This document shows, piece after piece, positions 17,401-27,554 of a DNA stretch of 64,000 nucleotides. Position numbers and translations under genes: made by a program. The stretch is from Qipengyuania algicida (GTDB lineage: Bacteria; Pseudomonadota; Alphaproteobacteria; Sphingomonadales; Sphingomonadaceae), in NCBI RefSeq assembly GCF_009828025.1, contig NZ_WTYA01000002.1:248001-312000 (forward strand), in the 5' to 3' direction. Numbering within the stretch: the stretch's first letter is position 1; each line of letters opens with the position of its first letter. The notes under the pieces are model-generated. The model was given only the letters and a program-made list of their open reading frames with translations. It ran no database searches and had not been told where the DNA came from.

Positions 17401-17436
17401 GAGAGCGTAGTCGCGGGTATGGAGCAGGGCGCATGA
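14416..17436 (+). CDS. ileS: Isoleucyl-tRNA synthetase, with an atypical segment in the editing domain
   Basis: The enzyme charges tRNA-Ile. HIGH lies at residues 68-71, KMSKS at 697-701, the threonine-rich editing loop WTTTPWTIP near 238, and a C-terminal zinc site (C975, C978, C992, C995). Between the editing loop and KGSDLAGTVARHPM, residues ~259-348 differ in base composition from the rest: a hand count of bases 15181-15460 gives about 48% G+C against 60-72% in adjacent 60-base blocks, with rare codons such as ATA. At 1006 residues the protein is somewhat long for the family. The frame is intact, so the enzyme is presumably functional. The stop overlaps lspA. Confidence 0.95.
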   Translation: MSEKRDYKDTVFLPKTEFPMKAGLPQKEPGILAHWQQGDLYRQLRDARSGREKFILHDGPPYANGDMHIGHALNHVLKDMVCRTQNALGKDAPYVPGWDCHGLPIEWKVEEQYRKKKLDKKAVPPKEFRAECRAYAQNWVDVQREQLKRLGIMGDWDNPYLTMDFQAEATIVAELMKFAEAGNLYRGSKPVMWSPVEETALAEAEVEYEDITSTQIDVAFEITESPIPELVGAHAVIWTTTPWTIPVNQAIAYGPEVDYTLYEVFPVFVGVEGNREAFDTALRKVFPLHQTKILISQELESQFHARITAILGSILVPGFEGAQFVDLLLDEMPLPSVQAGGPFPIVKGSDLAGTVARHPMHHLGGFYAKPRPFLPGDFVTTDSGTGLVHMAPDHGEDDFELCRANGIEPQFAVMGNGLYRDDWPWLGGNDERRRSVINKPFNSPEGPICSDLRDAGALLAASEDYQHSYPHSWRSKAKIIFRCTPQWFVPMDQPLGTGDFEVAPGNPLGAAVAPFVSQDHSTLRQRAVQAIADTRFVPEKGRRRIGSMVEGRPDWVLSRQRAWGVPITLFVKNGTGDYLQDPAVNARVVAAIREEGVDAWDEARKAEYLGADYNPGDYEMITDILDVWFDSGSTHAFVLESGRWPDLKWPADLYLEGSDQHRGWFQSSLLESCATRGRAPFEAVLTHGFTMASDGRKMSKSLGNTIDPLKVMEQYGADIIRLWALSVDFTEDHRIGDEILKGVADQYRKLRNTFRYLLGALDGFEWESEHVETTDMPELERYMLSQLWQLDHTLRDAIAAFDFNEYTRALIEFCNEDLSAFFFDIRKDRLYCDAPDGVERRAYRTVLDILFQSLIRYAAPVLVFTAEEVWGTRFPDKGSVHLLEWHPLPNDWSDNALATRFDTLKALREEVTEAIEPLRRDKTIRSSLEADITVPAGAVPEGFSDEDLAELFITASVARGQGDGVTVSRTTDHKCGRCWRLLPEVAEDGDLCGRCESVVAGMEQGA

Positions 17437-17972
17437 GCCCCGTCGCACGCTATCGCGCCTTGGGAATGGCCCTCGCGCTGGCCGTCTTCCTGATCGATCA
17501 GGGCGTGAAATACTGGGTCACCGGCCCGCTCGGTATCAATCAGGTCGGCGATGTCCTGCCGCTCCTACCGATCTTCGCCCTGCGTTTCACCCAGAATTTC
17601 GGCGTGTCGCTGGGCATGTTCACTGCTTCCAGCGATGCACAGAGGTGGATGCTGGTGGGCGTTACCGCGCTGATCGCGCTGGTCGTGACCGTGTGGCTCG
17701 CGCGTGAGCGCAAGCTGGGCGAAATCGTCGCGCTGGCGCTGATCCTCGGCGGGGCGCTGGGCAATATCCGCGACCGGGTGCAACTCGGCTATGTTGTCGA
17801 CTATGCCGACCTGCACTTTGGTACCTTCCGCCCGTTCCTGATCTTCAACATCGCCGATGCGGCAATCAGCATCGGCGTCGTCATTATCCTTGCGCGCGCC
17901 ATCTTCCTGCGCGACAAGCCCGACCAGCACACACACGACAGGCCCGACGAGGCCCCGGAGACCTTTCGATGA
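17433..17972 (+). CDS. lspA: Lipoprotein signal peptidase
   Basis: LspA cleaves the signal peptide of prolipoproteins in the inner membrane. The start at 17433 (MSPVARYRALG) overlaps the ileS stop as ATGA; the longer frame is discarded. Four membrane segments are visible. The family motifs are present: FTQNFGVSLG, GGALGNIRDRVQLGYVVDY with the first catalytic aspartate, and FNIADAAISIG with the second. ileS-lspA pairing is widespread. A 4-base overlap leads into the lipoprotein gene, which would be an LspA substrate. Confidence 0.95.
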   Translation: MSPVARYRALGMALALAVFLIDQGVKYWVTGPLGINQVGDVLPLLPIFALRFTQNFGVSLGMFTASSDAQRWMLVGVTALIALVVTVWLARERKLGEIVALALILGGALGNIRDRVQLGYVVDYADLHFGTFRPFLIFNIADAAISIGVVIILARAIFLRDKPDQHTHDRPDEAPETFR

Positions 17973-18388
17973 CCAAGACTTTCTCACTTGCCCTCGTTGG
18001 TAGCTGTGCGCTGCTGCTGAGCGGCTGCGCCAGCGGCGGATTGCTGCATGGCGGCAGCCCGGACGAATTCGCCGTGCAACGCGAAGCGCCGCTGATCGTA
18101 CCGCCCGATTTCAATCTCGCTCCACCTGCGCCCGGCGCGCCGCAGCCTGCGCAGGGCACTGCCTCGCAGGAAGCGTTGGAAGCGTTATTCGGCGGCCCCG
18201 CTCGCCGCAGCACTGTCGAAACCAGCGCCCTGGATCAGGCCGGAACGGCAGAGCCGGGCATCCGCTCCGAAGTCGGCGATCCGGAAACCCATGCCGTGGC
18301 CAAGGGTACGGTGACGCGCGATATCCTCGCCGCCCCGGCGGGCGCAGGCGGTGCGGCGCAAGCGGTTATCCCAGCTACTGGCAGTTGA
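17969..18388 (+). CDS. DUF3035 lipoprotein
   Basis: The signal sequence ends in LLLSGC, a lipobox, so the protein is probably lipidated at Cys-21. The mature part carries LIVPPDFNLAPPAPGAPQP and EALEALFGG, features of the DUF3035 family known from alphaproteobacteria beside lspA. It is Pro/Ala-rich and likely flexible. Function is not established. The start overlaps the lspA stop by 4 bases. Confidence 0.85.
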   Translation: MTKTFSLALVGSCALLLSGCASGGLLHGGSPDEFAVQREAPLIVPPDFNLAPPAPGAPQPAQGTASQEALEALFGGPARRSTVETSALDQAGTAEPGIRSEVGDPETHAVAKGTVTRDILAAPAGAGGAAQAVIPATGS

Positions 18389-18442
18389 TTCGGTGCGGGC
18401 CTATTCGCCCGGCGAACTGCGACAATCCCTGAAACGGGGGCG

Positions 18443-19768
18443 CTAAACGGCGTCCTCGCCTGGCGCATGCCCGGTCTCGATCGGCGTGACCAGCAGCTTG
18501 TCGATCCGGCGCCCATCCATGTCGACAACCTCGAACCGCCAGCCCTGCTCCTCGAATGTTTCGCCCTCTTCGGGCAGCTTCTTGAGCACCTCGAGCGCAA
18601 ATCCTGCGGCGGTCGCGAAATCGCGGTCCGCGCCGTAATCGAGGTCCAGCCGGTCGGCCAGCGCATCGGCAGACAGAGCCCCCGAGACCAGATAACCGCC
18701 ATCCTCGCGCTCGATGACATAGGGCGCCTCGCCGTGTTCCTGATCGCTGACGAAATCGCCGACCAGCGCGGTGAGCACGTCCACCGGCGTCACGATACCA
18801 TCCAGATGGCCATATTCGTCGTGCACCATGGCCATGCCCACTTCGGCTTGCTGGAGTACACGCAGCGCATCCACCGCGTCGAGCTGATCAGGGACGACTT
18901 CCGCCTTGCGCATCAGCTGCGACAAATCCGTGCTGCGTCCGGCCACCATCGCGGCAAGCAGTTCGCGCACCTTGACCACGCCCAGCACCTTGTCGGGTGA
19001 ACCGTCCGCGACCGGCATCAGCGAGTGCGAGCTGGATTCGATCGCGGCGCGGATCGCCGTTTGGTCGGCTGAGATATCGATCCAGTCGAGCTGGTTGCGA
19101 GGTGTCATCACCTCGCGCACCGGACGCTCGGCCAGCCGGACCACGCCGGCAAGCATCTGGTGCTGTTCCTGCTCGATAACACCACTGCGAGTCGCCTCGG
19201 CGAACAGCATATGCAGCTCTTCCGCATTGATCGACGCCTGTCCCGCGGGTCGCACACCCAGCAAGCGAATCAATAGGCCCGAAGACGTATCGAGCAGCCA
19301 CACGAGCGGCGCGGCTACGCGCGCCATGAGTGCCATCGGGCGCGCCATGATGATCGCGATCGGGACGGCTGCGCGCAGCGCCACCTGTTTGGGCACCAGC
19401 TCGCCGACCACCAAGCTCAGATAGGTGGTCACCGCGATCACTAGAACGAAGCCCGCTTCTTGCACATAGGCGGTAGGAAAGCCGATCAGAGCCAGCCTGT
19501 CGGCCATCGGCCCGCCGAGGCTCGCCCCTGAATAGGCACCGGCAACAATGCCGATAAGGGTTATGCCGATCTGCACGGTCGACAGGAATTTCCCAGGATT
19601 GGCAGCGAGCGACAGTGCGATGCGCGCCCCGCCCGCACCGCGCTTCGCCGCCGCGCGCAGCCGTGCCGTACGCGCGGACACGATCGCCAGCTCCGACATG
19701 GCGAAGATGCCGTTGAGCACGATGAGCCCGGCGATAATGACGCAGTCTGTCCAGGGAAACGGTTGCAC
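18443..19768 (-). CDS. CNNM/CBS-domain membrane protein (hemolysin C/CorC-type)
   Basis: An N-terminal DUF21/CNNM membrane domain (IIAGLIVLNGIFAMSELAIV onward) is followed by two CBS domains (after VREVMTPRNQLDWI) and a C-terminal CorC/HlyC-type domain (VIEREDGGYLVSGAL to the end). Proteins of this family are linked to magnesium or cobalt efflux; the hemolysin name is historical. The start is placed at GTG 19768 (VQPFPWTD) by analogy with family N-termini; a GTG at 19786 is an alternative and no strong ribosome-binding site decides. It diverges from the OmpA-like gene. Confidence 0.88.
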   Translation of the reverse strand: MQPFPWTDCVIIAGLIVLNGIFAMSELAIVSARTARLRAAAKRGAGGARIALSLAANPGKFLSTVQIGITLIGIVAGAYSGASLGGPMADRLALIGFPTAYVQEAGFVLVIAVTTYLSLVVGELVPKQVALRAAVPIAIIMARPMALMARVAAPLVWLLDTSSGLLIRLLGVRPAGQASINAEELHMLFAEATRSGVIEQEQHQMLAGVVRLAERPVREVMTPRNQLDWIDISADQTAIRAAIESSSHSLMPVADGSPDKVLGVVKVRELLAAMVAGRSTDLSQLMRKAEVVPDQLDAVDALRVLQQAEVGMAMVHDEYGHLDGIVTPVDVLTALVGDFVSDQEHGEAPYVIEREDGGYLVSGALSADALADRLDLDYGADRDFATAAGFALEVLKKLPEEGETFEEQGWRFEVVDMDGRRIDKLLVTPIETGHAPGEDAV

Positions 19769-19935
19769 AGTCGCGCTGGCTAGCACAAAATTCGCTCGAA
19801 ACCAGCCATAGCGGCCACCGTGTTCTGGAACGGAATTCAGTTCAGAAGAGTTATAGTGCTCGACGCGGGTCGGGCGCGTAGGCTTGAGGCTGTCACTTGG
19901 CCCCAGCACAAATCCGTTTCGGAGGAGGAAATACC

Positions 19936-20634
19936 ATGAAAACACCTCGCATTCTTGTCGCCGCCGTAGCATCGGTTTCACTCATCAGCCTCAGCGGCTG
20001 TGTCACCGATCCCAACACCGGCCAGCAGAAAATTTCTCGCACCGCGCTTGGCGGCGTCGGCGGCGCACTTGCCGGCGGCCTGCTCGGCGGTGTGATCGGC
20101 GGCAAGACCGGCCGGATCATCGGTGCGGTGGCTGGCGGCGCAGCAGGCGGGTATGTCGGTTACCGAATGGACAACCAGATCAAGCAGCTCAAGGAAGGCA
20201 CCGCGGGTAGCGGCGTCGATGTTAGCGAGACTGATGGCGGCCAGGCGATTCTCGTCAACCTTCCTGATGGCGTGACCTTCTCCACGGGCAGTTCGGCGAT
20301 CAGCCCCGGCTTCCAGCAATTGCTCGATCGCGTTGCCAACAGCCTGACGCAGTATCCGGACAGTCTGGTCGACGTTTATGGCTATACCGACACGGTCGGC
20401 TCAGCCTCGTCCAACCAGGTCCTGTCCGAACAGCGTGCTCAGGCTGTGGCAAATTACCTCATCAGCCGCGGGGTCAACTCCTCGCGCATTCGCTCGATGG
20501 GCTTTGGCGAAACCCGGCTGAAGGTGCAAACCGGTGACAACGTGAACGAGCCGCTCAACCGCCGGGTGGAGATCAAGATCATTCCGTTTACCCAGCAGGA
20601 CGTTCAGGCAGCCCAGCGAGCTCAGGGTAACTGA
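19936..20634 (+). CDS. OmpA-family outer-membrane lipoprotein with glycine zipper
   Basis: GGAGGAGG lies 8 bases before the ATG at 19936, which rules out the longer frame. The signal peptide ends in LISLSGC. Residues ~35-75 form a glycine-zipper segment (GGVGGALAGGLLGGVIGGKT), and residues ~105-215 an OmpA C-terminal peptidoglycan-binding domain with YGYTDTVGSASSNQVLSEQR and NRRVEIKI. It probably tethers the outer membrane to peptidoglycan, like E. coli YiaD. A strong terminator follows. Confidence 0.92.
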   Translation: MKTPRILVAAVASVSLISLSGCVTDPNTGQQKISRTALGGVGGALAGGLLGGVIGGKTGRIIGAVAGGAAGGYVGYRMDNQIKQLKEGTAGSGVDVSETDGGQAILVNLPDGVTFSTGSSAISPGFQQLLDRVANSLTQYPDSLVDVYGYTDTVGSASSNQVLSEQRAQAVANYLISRGVNSSRIRSMGFGETRLKVQTGDNVNEPLNRRVEIKIIPFTQQDVQAAQRAQGN

Positions 20635-20678
20635 TCACGAAAATCCGCGCGCATCATAACGCGCATTGGGTCATACGA

Positions 20679-20709
20679 GGGAGCCGCTTTTTCGAGTGGC
20701 TCCCTTTTT
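20679..20709 (+). terminator. Rho-independent terminator after the OmpA-like gene
   Basis: GGGAGCCGC (20679-20687) pairs with GTGGCTCCC (20696-20704), with one G-T wobble, and TTTTT follows. It lies 45 bases after the stop codon. Confidence 0.9.
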
Positions 20710-20725
20710 CATCTGCCTTTCGATT

Positions 20726-21508
20726 CTATCCGGCTGCCATCCTCGCTGCGCGGTCGGATAATCGCTCCACCGCTGCTGCATGAATGGCCGGCGCGCATAC
20801 CAGCACGCCAAAAGCACGGGGATCGCGCTTGTTGAACGCCAGCGTGTTGCCGAAAGCGTCGCTCACCGCCGCACCGGCTTCGCGCGCGATCAGCGTGGCG
20901 GCGGCGACATCCCATTCCCAGCCCCAGCGCAACGTTGCGAGCAGGTCGGCGCGGTCGTCGGCGACCATTGCGATGCGCAGCGCGATCGAATTCGGCTTTT
21001 CAACCGCGACAAGGTCGGCATCCTCCTTTGTCAGGGCGTCAGTGGGAACGCGCGAGCCGGACAGTTGTTCGCGGCGCGATGCCGTGATGGCTTTGCCATT
21101 GAGCGTCGCGCCCTTGCCGGCCACAGCTTGCCACACCTCGCCCCGCGCGGGCGCGGCCAGCACTCCGATCAGGGGTCGCCCTGCGCTCACGAGCGCGACC
21201 GAGACCGTCCAGCCGCTCCGCCCACGGAGAAAGTCGCGCGTGCCGTCGATCGGATCGACGAGCCACACCAGATCGCCCCCAAGCCGGGTGGGCGCATCTG
21301 CGGTTTCCTCCGACAACCAGCCTGCCGAGGGCAACAGGCGGCCCAGTTCGCGCTTGAGAAACGCATCGACCGCGAGATCCGCGTCGCACACCGGCGAGCC
21401 CTTGTCTTTCTCCCAACTCGCAACGTCATGACCCGCTCCCGGCCACATGCCATGGGCGATACGTCCCGCTTCGGAGACGATGGAAAGAAGGCGGTCACTG
21501 TCGATCAT
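20726..21508 (-). CDS. Inositol-monophosphatase-family phosphatase
   Basis: The product has the family's metal-binding motifs: LSEETAD near residue 65, [12 protein letters not shown] around 80-91 and the late [11 protein letters not shown]. The start at 21508 (MIDSDRLLS) is preferred to the ATG 36 bases upstream. Members act on inositol phosphates, histidinol phosphate or 3'-phosphoadenosine 5'-phosphate (CysQ). The sequence alone does not settle the substrate, so no symbol is given. It is divergent from sucC, about 110 bases away. Confidence 0.88.
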   Translation of the reverse strand: MIDSDRLLSIVSEAGRIAHGMWPGAGHDVASWEKDKGSPVCDADLAVDAFLKRELGRLLPSAGWLSEETADAPTRLGGDLVWLVDPIDGTRDFLRGRSGWTVSVALVSAGRPLIGVLAAPARGEVWQAVAGKGATLNGKAITASRREQLSGSRVPTDALTKEDADLVAVEKPNSIALRIAMVADDRADLLATLRWGWEWDVAAATLIAREAGAAVSDAFGNTLAFNKRDPRAFGVLVCAPAIHAAAVERLSDRAARMAAG

Positions 21509-21617
21509 GCAAGCGAAGCTTTGCCCTGCACCCGGATTGGCCACTTTTCAAGGCGGCCCATCCATGCTTATGCGGGCGGCGACTCCCCCCGTTTACCCCG
21601 AAGGAACCGAGACTCCC

Positions 21618-22817
<1,200 letters not shown>

Positions 22818-22854
22818 CACCGCTGAATAAGCTCATGCCGGAGCGCGGCCCAGC

Positions 22855-23322
22855 TTAATGGGTCGGCTCCGGTTCGGGCAGGCGCGGCGGCGTGCTGTCC
22901 ATATAGGTCAGCCAGTTGGCCCAGATCGTGTGGGTCCGGCGGTCGGTCAAATCGATCCGGCAGCCGAGCGCCATGACATCGCGAATCGTGCCTTCCTCCC
23001 AGTCTTCGTAGACTGCACCGCATTCGGCATCGCGATACGCCGCGAATGCCGCACTGGACTTGCGAATGGCGGTCTGCAACTTTGGCCTGTCAATCTGCGC
23101 TGCGATGGCCGCCGCAAGGTAGCGTTCGCGCCTTGCTTCCGCCCGATGGAGCACATTGGCATAGCAGCGATTCATGTCGATCGTCGTCTGGGCGTCCGGG
23201 CATTGAGGTTGCTCGGTTTCGGAGTGCTCGGTCGTCCCAGCCGCCGCAGTTGGCCCAGTCGGGATTGCGAAGGCGGCGCCGCCAATCGCAAGAGCCAACC
23301 GCCAATCAATCGCATGTTTCAT
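22855..23322 (-). CDS. LprI/DUF1311-like exported protein
   Basis: A signal-peptide-like N-terminus ([15 protein letters not shown]) precedes a domain with [18 protein letters not shown], a helix of basic and alanine residues, and [20 protein letters not shown] followed by a further cysteine. This Cys pattern fits the LprI N-terminal (DUF1311) family, whose best-known member inhibits lysozyme. It stands alone against sucC and etfB. Confidence 0.75.
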   Translation of the reverse strand: MKHAIDWRLALAIGGAAFAIPTGPTAAAGTTEHSETEQPQCPDAQTTIDMNRCYANVLHRAEARRERYLAAAIAAQIDRPKLQTAIRKSSAAFAAYRDAECGAVYEDWEEGTIRDVMALGCRIDLTDRRTHTIWANWLTYMDSTPPRLPEPEPTH

Positions 23323-23460
23323 CGCAGTTCTCCTCTATCCGTTGAGAAACTGGGCGGTGCCGACACAGACCGCAAATGATTCCTTGCTTGACGAATGAAG
23401 CGGGGAACGAGAGTGCATCTGGCACAGTTTCGACATCAAATGCTCGCCCGTTCGATTTGA

Positions 23461-23474
23461 CGTTTACGTAAACG
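23461..23474. promoter_or_regulatory. 14-bp palindrome upstream of etfB
   Basis: CGTTTACGTAAACG is a perfect palindrome centred about 51 bases before the etfB ATG. It is similar to operator motifs described for MerR-type LiuR regulators of acyl-CoA dehydrogenase genes in proteobacteria. ETF genes would be a sensible target. The palindrome is seen; the regulator is inferred. Confidence 0.5.
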
Positions 23475-23518
23475 CAAGCTAGGCGAGCGGCAGATTTATT
23501 CGAGAGGAAGGAATCCCA

Positions 23519-24271
23519 ATGAAAATCCTCGTGCCCGTCAAACGGGTGATCGACTACAACGTGAAACCCCGCGTAAAAGCGGACGGCAGCGGCGTGGACC
23601 TTGCCAACGTCAAGATGAGCATGAACCCGTTCGACGAGATCGCGGTGGAAGAAGCGCTGCGGATCAAGGAAGCGGGTAAGGCCGAAGAAGTCATCGCCGT
23701 GTCCGTCGGTCCGGCCAAAGCGACCGAGACGCTGCGCACCGCGTTGGCGATGGGCGCGGACCGCGCCATCCTGGTGCAGGTCGACGATGGCGTCGAGGTT
23801 GAACCACTGGCAGTCGCCAAGATCCTCAAGGCGATTGCCGACGAGGAACAGCCGGGCATCGTGATGCTGGGCAAGCAGGCGATCAGCGACGATTCAAACC
23901 AGACCGGCCAGATGCTGGCCGCGCTGATGGATCGCCCGCAAGGCACTTTCGCCAACACTGTCGAGGTTGAGGGTGACAGCGTGACGGTCAAGCGTGAGAT
24001 CGACGGCGGGCTGGAGACGGTGAAACTCACCCTGCCCGCCATCGTCACCACCGACCTGCGCCTCAACGAACCGCGCTATGCCTCGCTGCCGAACATCATG
24101 AAGGCCAAGTCCAAGCCGCTCGACACCAAGAGCCCGGCAGACTTCGGCGTCGATATCGCGCCACGCCTCAAGACGCTCAAAGTGTCCGAACCGCCCGTCC
24201 GCCAGGCGGGCATCAAGGTTGCCGATGTCGATGAGCTAGTCGCCAAGATCAAAGCCCTCGGCATCGCCTGA
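23519..24271 (+). CDS. etfB: Electron transfer flavoprotein beta subunit
   Basis: ETF carries electrons from acyl-CoA dehydrogenases to the ETF:quinone oxidoreductase. The 250-residue beta subunit starts [16 protein letters not shown] and contains [18 protein letters not shown], the signature [18 protein letters not shown] and the AMP-binding region. GAGAGGAAGG precedes the ATG. etfA follows after 23 bases. Confidence 0.97.
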   Translation: MKILVPVKRVIDYNVKPRVKADGSGVDLANVKMSMNPFDEIAVEEALRIKEAGKAEEVIAVSVGPAKATETLRTALAMGADRAILVQVDDGVEVEPLAVAKILKAIADEEQPGIVMLGKQAISDDSNQTGQMLAALMDRPQGTFANTVEVEGDSVTVKREIDGGLETVKLTLPAIVTTDLRLNEPRYASLPNIMKAKSKPLDTKSPADFGVDIAPRLKTLKVSEPPVRQAGIKVADVDELVAKIKALGIA

Positions 24272-24294
24272 GCCCGGACAGAAAGGAAAACACC

Positions 24295-25224
24295 ATGAAA
24301 ACGCTCGTCTGGGTCGAACACAATAACGCCCATGTGAAAGACGCAACGCTCAGCGCGGTTACTGCGGCCGGCAAGCTTGGCGAAGTGCATCTGCTGGTGG
24401 CCGGGTCCGGCTGCCGCGCGGTGGCTGAAGAAGCGGCCAAGATTGCAGGTGTCGGCAAGGTCCATCTCGCTGACAACGCCGCCTACGAACATTCGCTGCC
24501 CGAAAACGTAGCACCGCTCGTCACACAGTTGATGGCCGATCACGACGCCTTCGTCGCACCGGCGACCACCACCGGCAAGAACATCGCCCCGCGCGTTGCC
24601 GCAATGCTCGACGTAATGCAGCTGTCGGACATCCTGTCGGTCGAAGGCGACAAGACCTTCACCCGCCCGATCTATGCCGGCAACGCCATTGCGACGGTCG
24701 AAAGCTCGGATGCCAAGCTGGTCATCACCGTGCGCGGCACCGCCTTCGACAAGGCGGATGCCGAAGGTGGCTCGGCCGCGATCGAGGATGTCTCCGGTCC
24801 CGCCGACGCCGGCACCAGCAGCTTCGTCGGGCAGGAACTCGCCAAGTCCGAGCGTCCCGAACTGACCAGCGCCAAGGTGATCGTCTCTGGTGGCCGCGCG
24901 CTCAAGGATGCCGAGACCTTCCAGGAATACATCATGCCGCTCGCCGACAAGCTCGGCGCAGGCGTTGGCGCGAGCCGTGCGGCGGTCGATGCGGGCTATG
25001 TCCCCAACGATTACCAGGTCGGCCAGACCGGCAAGATCGTGGCCCCGGAAGTCTATATCGCGATCGGTATCTCGGGCGCGATCCAGCACCTTGCAGGGAT
25101 GAAGGATTCCAAGACCATCATCGCCATCAACAAGGACGAGGACGCACCGATCTTTCAGGTTGCAGATCTCGGCCTGGTCGCCGACCTGTTCAAGGCTGTG
25201 CCGGAACTGACTGAAAAGCTTTGA
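24295..25224 (+). CDS. etfA: Electron transfer flavoprotein alpha subunit
   Basis: The 309-residue alpha subunit shows the N-terminal [16 protein letters not shown] and the C-terminal FAD domain with [47 protein letters not shown] and [18 protein letters not shown], all typical. AGAAAGGAA precedes the ATG. It forms an operon with etfB. Confidence 0.97.
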   Translation: MKTLVWVEHNNAHVKDATLSAVTAAGKLGEVHLLVAGSGCRAVAEEAAKIAGVGKVHLADNAAYEHSLPENVAPLVTQLMADHDAFVAPATTTGKNIAPRVAAMLDVMQLSDILSVEGDKTFTRPIYAGNAIATVESSDAKLVITVRGTAFDKADAEGGSAAIEDVSGPADAGTSSFVGQELAKSERPELTSAKVIVSGGRALKDAETFQEYIMPLADKLGAGVGASRAAVDAGYVPNDYQVGQTGKIVAPEVYIAIGISGAIQHLAGMKDSKTIIAINKDEDAPIFQVADLGLVADLFKAVPELTEKL

Positions 25225-25239
25225 TTGCAATGCAATTTG

Positions 25240-25274
25240 CCCTATTCTGAGCCTGTTAAAGGGTCGGAATAGGG
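25240..25274 (+). promoter_or_regulatory. Inverted repeat just before the next start codon
   Basis: CCCTATTC (25240-25247) is complementary to GAATAGGG (25267-25274). The right arm contains the AGGGG that would serve as ribosome-binding site for the GTG start at 25281, so in RNA this hairpin could mask translation initiation. It could also act as a weak end for the etf transcript. Role inferred. Confidence 0.35.
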
Positions 25275-25280
25275 GCAGTT

Positions 25281-26207
25281 GTGAAAAGGATCATTTTGAT
25301 CGCTGCGGTGGGTTCTCTGATTACCAGCAATCCAGCTGTGGGAAAGGACAGCCAACTCAGAGTTCTCAAGCCGTCTACGCCTTGGAACCTCAACTATGGT
25401 ACCAATTCGTGCCGGCTCGCCAGGGTTTTTGGATCAGGTGATGAGCAAGTCGCCTTCTACATCGAGAAATACGGAATTTCGTCCGATTTCACATTGTTGA
25501 TCGCTGGCAAATCGATCAGCAGTGTGCTCGATCCGAGTGCTAAGCTTCGCTTTAGCAATGGTGGCGGTGCAACCAATCTAACGGGAGGTGATTTCGGCAC
25601 TTTCGGCCCGTCATTGTTTTCTACGAGCGCCACGCTGAATCCCGCGACTTTTGCAAAGCAGGAAGACCGGGCGAAGTTAAGACGTTTGATGAGATCAACG
25701 TATTCGAAGGACGCGGAGTCTCTGCCTGACGACGAAGATTTGGCCCCGGCAGCACTCCACCAGATCACATGGGTCGAGCTTTTGCGCGGGAAACGGACCG
25801 TCCGGCTCATGACCGGACCGTGGGACGCGACGATGGCGGCAATGGACAAATGCGTGGACGATCTTGTCAGGACTTGGGGAGTTGATCCAGCGGAACTGAA
25901 ATCAATAAAAAGCGGCCCTACCCCGAGCGACAATTTTCGTATTTCAGTCGTTCGGCGGATCATAGACCACTATCCACATGCTGCGGTAAGCAATCATACT
26001 GAAGCAAATTTGAGTGCTCGGCTCACAATCGACACCAAAGGTCATGTCGAAGCTTGCGAACTTACCGATATTACCGACGCAAAGGACTTCGATGATTATC
26101 CGTGCGAAGTCTTCAAGAAATATGGCCAGTTTAGTCCGGCAGTAGATGCGAACGGAAATGCGGTGAAATCGATCTATCGCACGAAGATATTATATCGATT
26201 CGGTTGA
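25281..26207 (+). CDS. Exported protein with TonB-C-like C-terminal domain
   Basis: A signal peptide (MKRIILIAAVGSLITSNPAVG) is followed by a domain with WNLNYGTNSCRLARVFGSGDE, a pattern seen in uncharacterised sphingomonad proteins, and a C-terminal ~90 residues (ANLSARLTIDTKGHVEACEL, FSPAVDANGNAVKSIY) that look like the TonB C-terminal fold. With no membrane anchor it is not a classical TonB. The start codon is GTG. The function is unknown. Confidence 0.7.
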   Translation: MKRIILIAAVGSLITSNPAVGKDSQLRVLKPSTPWNLNYGTNSCRLARVFGSGDEQVAFYIEKYGISSDFTLLIAGKSISSVLDPSAKLRFSNGGGATNLTGGDFGTFGPSLFSTSATLNPATFAKQEDRAKLRRLMRSTYSKDAESLPDDEDLAPAALHQITWVELLRGKRTVRLMTGPWDATMAAMDKCVDDLVRTWGVDPAELKSIKSGPTPSDNFRISVVRRIIDHYPHAAVSNHTEANLSARLTIDTKGHVEACELTDITDAKDFDDYPCEVFKKYGQFSPAVDANGNAVKSIYRTKILYRFG

Positions 26208-26249
26208 AGCCTCTCACTACACGTTACGATTTGCGCGGACGCCATAACG

Positions 26250-27554
26250 CTAACCGGCCAGTGTCGACGCACCATGGATCGTCACCCCCACCAGCCCGCC
26301 TACCAGCGTGCCGTTCATGCGGATGAATTGCAGATCGCGGCCCACGGCTCCCTCGATCCGCGCGGTTACCGTTTCCGCATCCCAGCGTTTGACCGTTTCT
26401 GACACCAGTTGCACGATCTGATCGCCATAGCGGCTGGCGATGCCCACTGCCGTTCGCCTCGCGAAGCGGTTGACCTGATGCTGGAGGCGCGGATCGTCAC
26501 GCAGCGCCCCGCCCAGTTCCGAGAAGCTTCCGACAAGCCCGGACAGGGCATCGGATCCCGGTCCGTCCTCGCCACGCAGCATAGCAATGAACGACTGCCT
26601 CAGCCGCTCCCACACACCCTGCCACCAATCGGCGACCGCCGGATTGGCAAGCAACTCGCGCTTCATCCCTTCGACCTTCTCCTGCATCGCCGGGTCTTCA
26701 CGCAGGTCACGCGCGAGATTGTGCAAACCTTCCTCAACCTTGGCACGCAGCGGATGTTCAGGATCGACGAGTACCTCGGCCAATAGCTTGTACAGCCCGT
26801 CGAGCACCGAATTGGCGAGCCTTTCATCCAGCCCGGTAAAGCGCAGCAAGGCGTTGGCGCGCTGATGGATGATGTCGCGCACCATTTCCTCATTGTCTTC
26901 CAGAACTAGACCGGCCCAGCGGATGATGCTGTCGATCAGTGGGCGATGTCGCCCATCGGCAATCATCGCTTCCATCATGCGGCCAAGCAACGGCGCGACC
27001 GGAAGGCGCTCCAGGCCGCTCGCCAGTGCGCCGCGCACCTGATTTCCCAACCGCTCTGGATCGAGCGATTGTAACACCTCGACCAGCAATTCGCCCGCAC
27101 CGGCGCGCACGCGCGACTGGCCGCGCTTATCCGGTTCGGCGAGATAACTGCCGACCGCGTGCGCAAGGTTCATCAAGCGCATCCTGCGCGCGACCACGGC
27201 GGGGGTTAGGAAATTGTCGCGAAGGAACCCCGCCATGGTATCCGCAATCCGGTCCTTGTTTTGTGGGATGATCGCCGTGTGCGGGATCGGCAGGCCCAGC
27301 GGACGGCGGAACAGGGCAGTAACCGCAAACCAGTCAGCCAGCCCGCCGACCATCGCCGCCTCCGCAAAAGCATGCAGATATCCCATCGCCGGATGCACGC
27401 CGAGGTAGCGGCCCGTCGCGATGAAGATCATCGCCATCAGCAGCAGCATTCCTGTGGCAGTACGCCGCATCGCCCGCGCTTTATCAATACGAATCGTGGT
27501 CCCTACCGGGCGGAACGAGGCGATGCTGCGCGAAAAGGAAGGCTTGGCGCTCAC
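26250..27554 (-). CDS. DUF445 membrane protein
   Basis: The 434-residue protein shows MGYLHAFAEAAMVGGLADWFAVTALFRRPLG, the hallmark of DUF445, after an N-terminal membrane segment (MLLLMAMIFIATG). A long helical middle region and a final hydrophobic segment (GTLVGGLVGVTIHGASTLAG) follow. Family function is not established. The GTG start overlaps the stop of the RND permease gene by 4 bases, so it is likely the last gene of that operon. Confidence 0.85.
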   Translation of the reverse strand: MSAKPSFSRSIASFRPVGTTIRIDKARAMRRTATGMLLLMAMIFIATGRYLGVHPAMGYLHAFAEAAMVGGLADWFAVTALFRRPLGLPIPHTAIIPQNKDRIADTMAGFLRDNFLTPAVVARRMRLMNLAHAVGSYLAEPDKRGQSRVRAGAGELLVEVLQSLDPERLGNQVRGALASGLERLPVAPLLGRMMEAMIADGRHRPLIDSIIRWAGLVLEDNEEMVRDIIHQRANALLRFTGLDERLANSVLDGLYKLLAEVLVDPEHPLRAKVEEGLHNLARDLREDPAMQEKVEGMKRELLANPAVADWWQGVWERLRQSFIAMLRGEDGPGSDALSGLVGSFSELGGALRDDPRLQHQVNRFARRTAVGIASRYGDQIVQLVSETVKRWDAETVTARIEGAVGRDLQFIRMNGTLVGGLVGVTIHGASTLAG

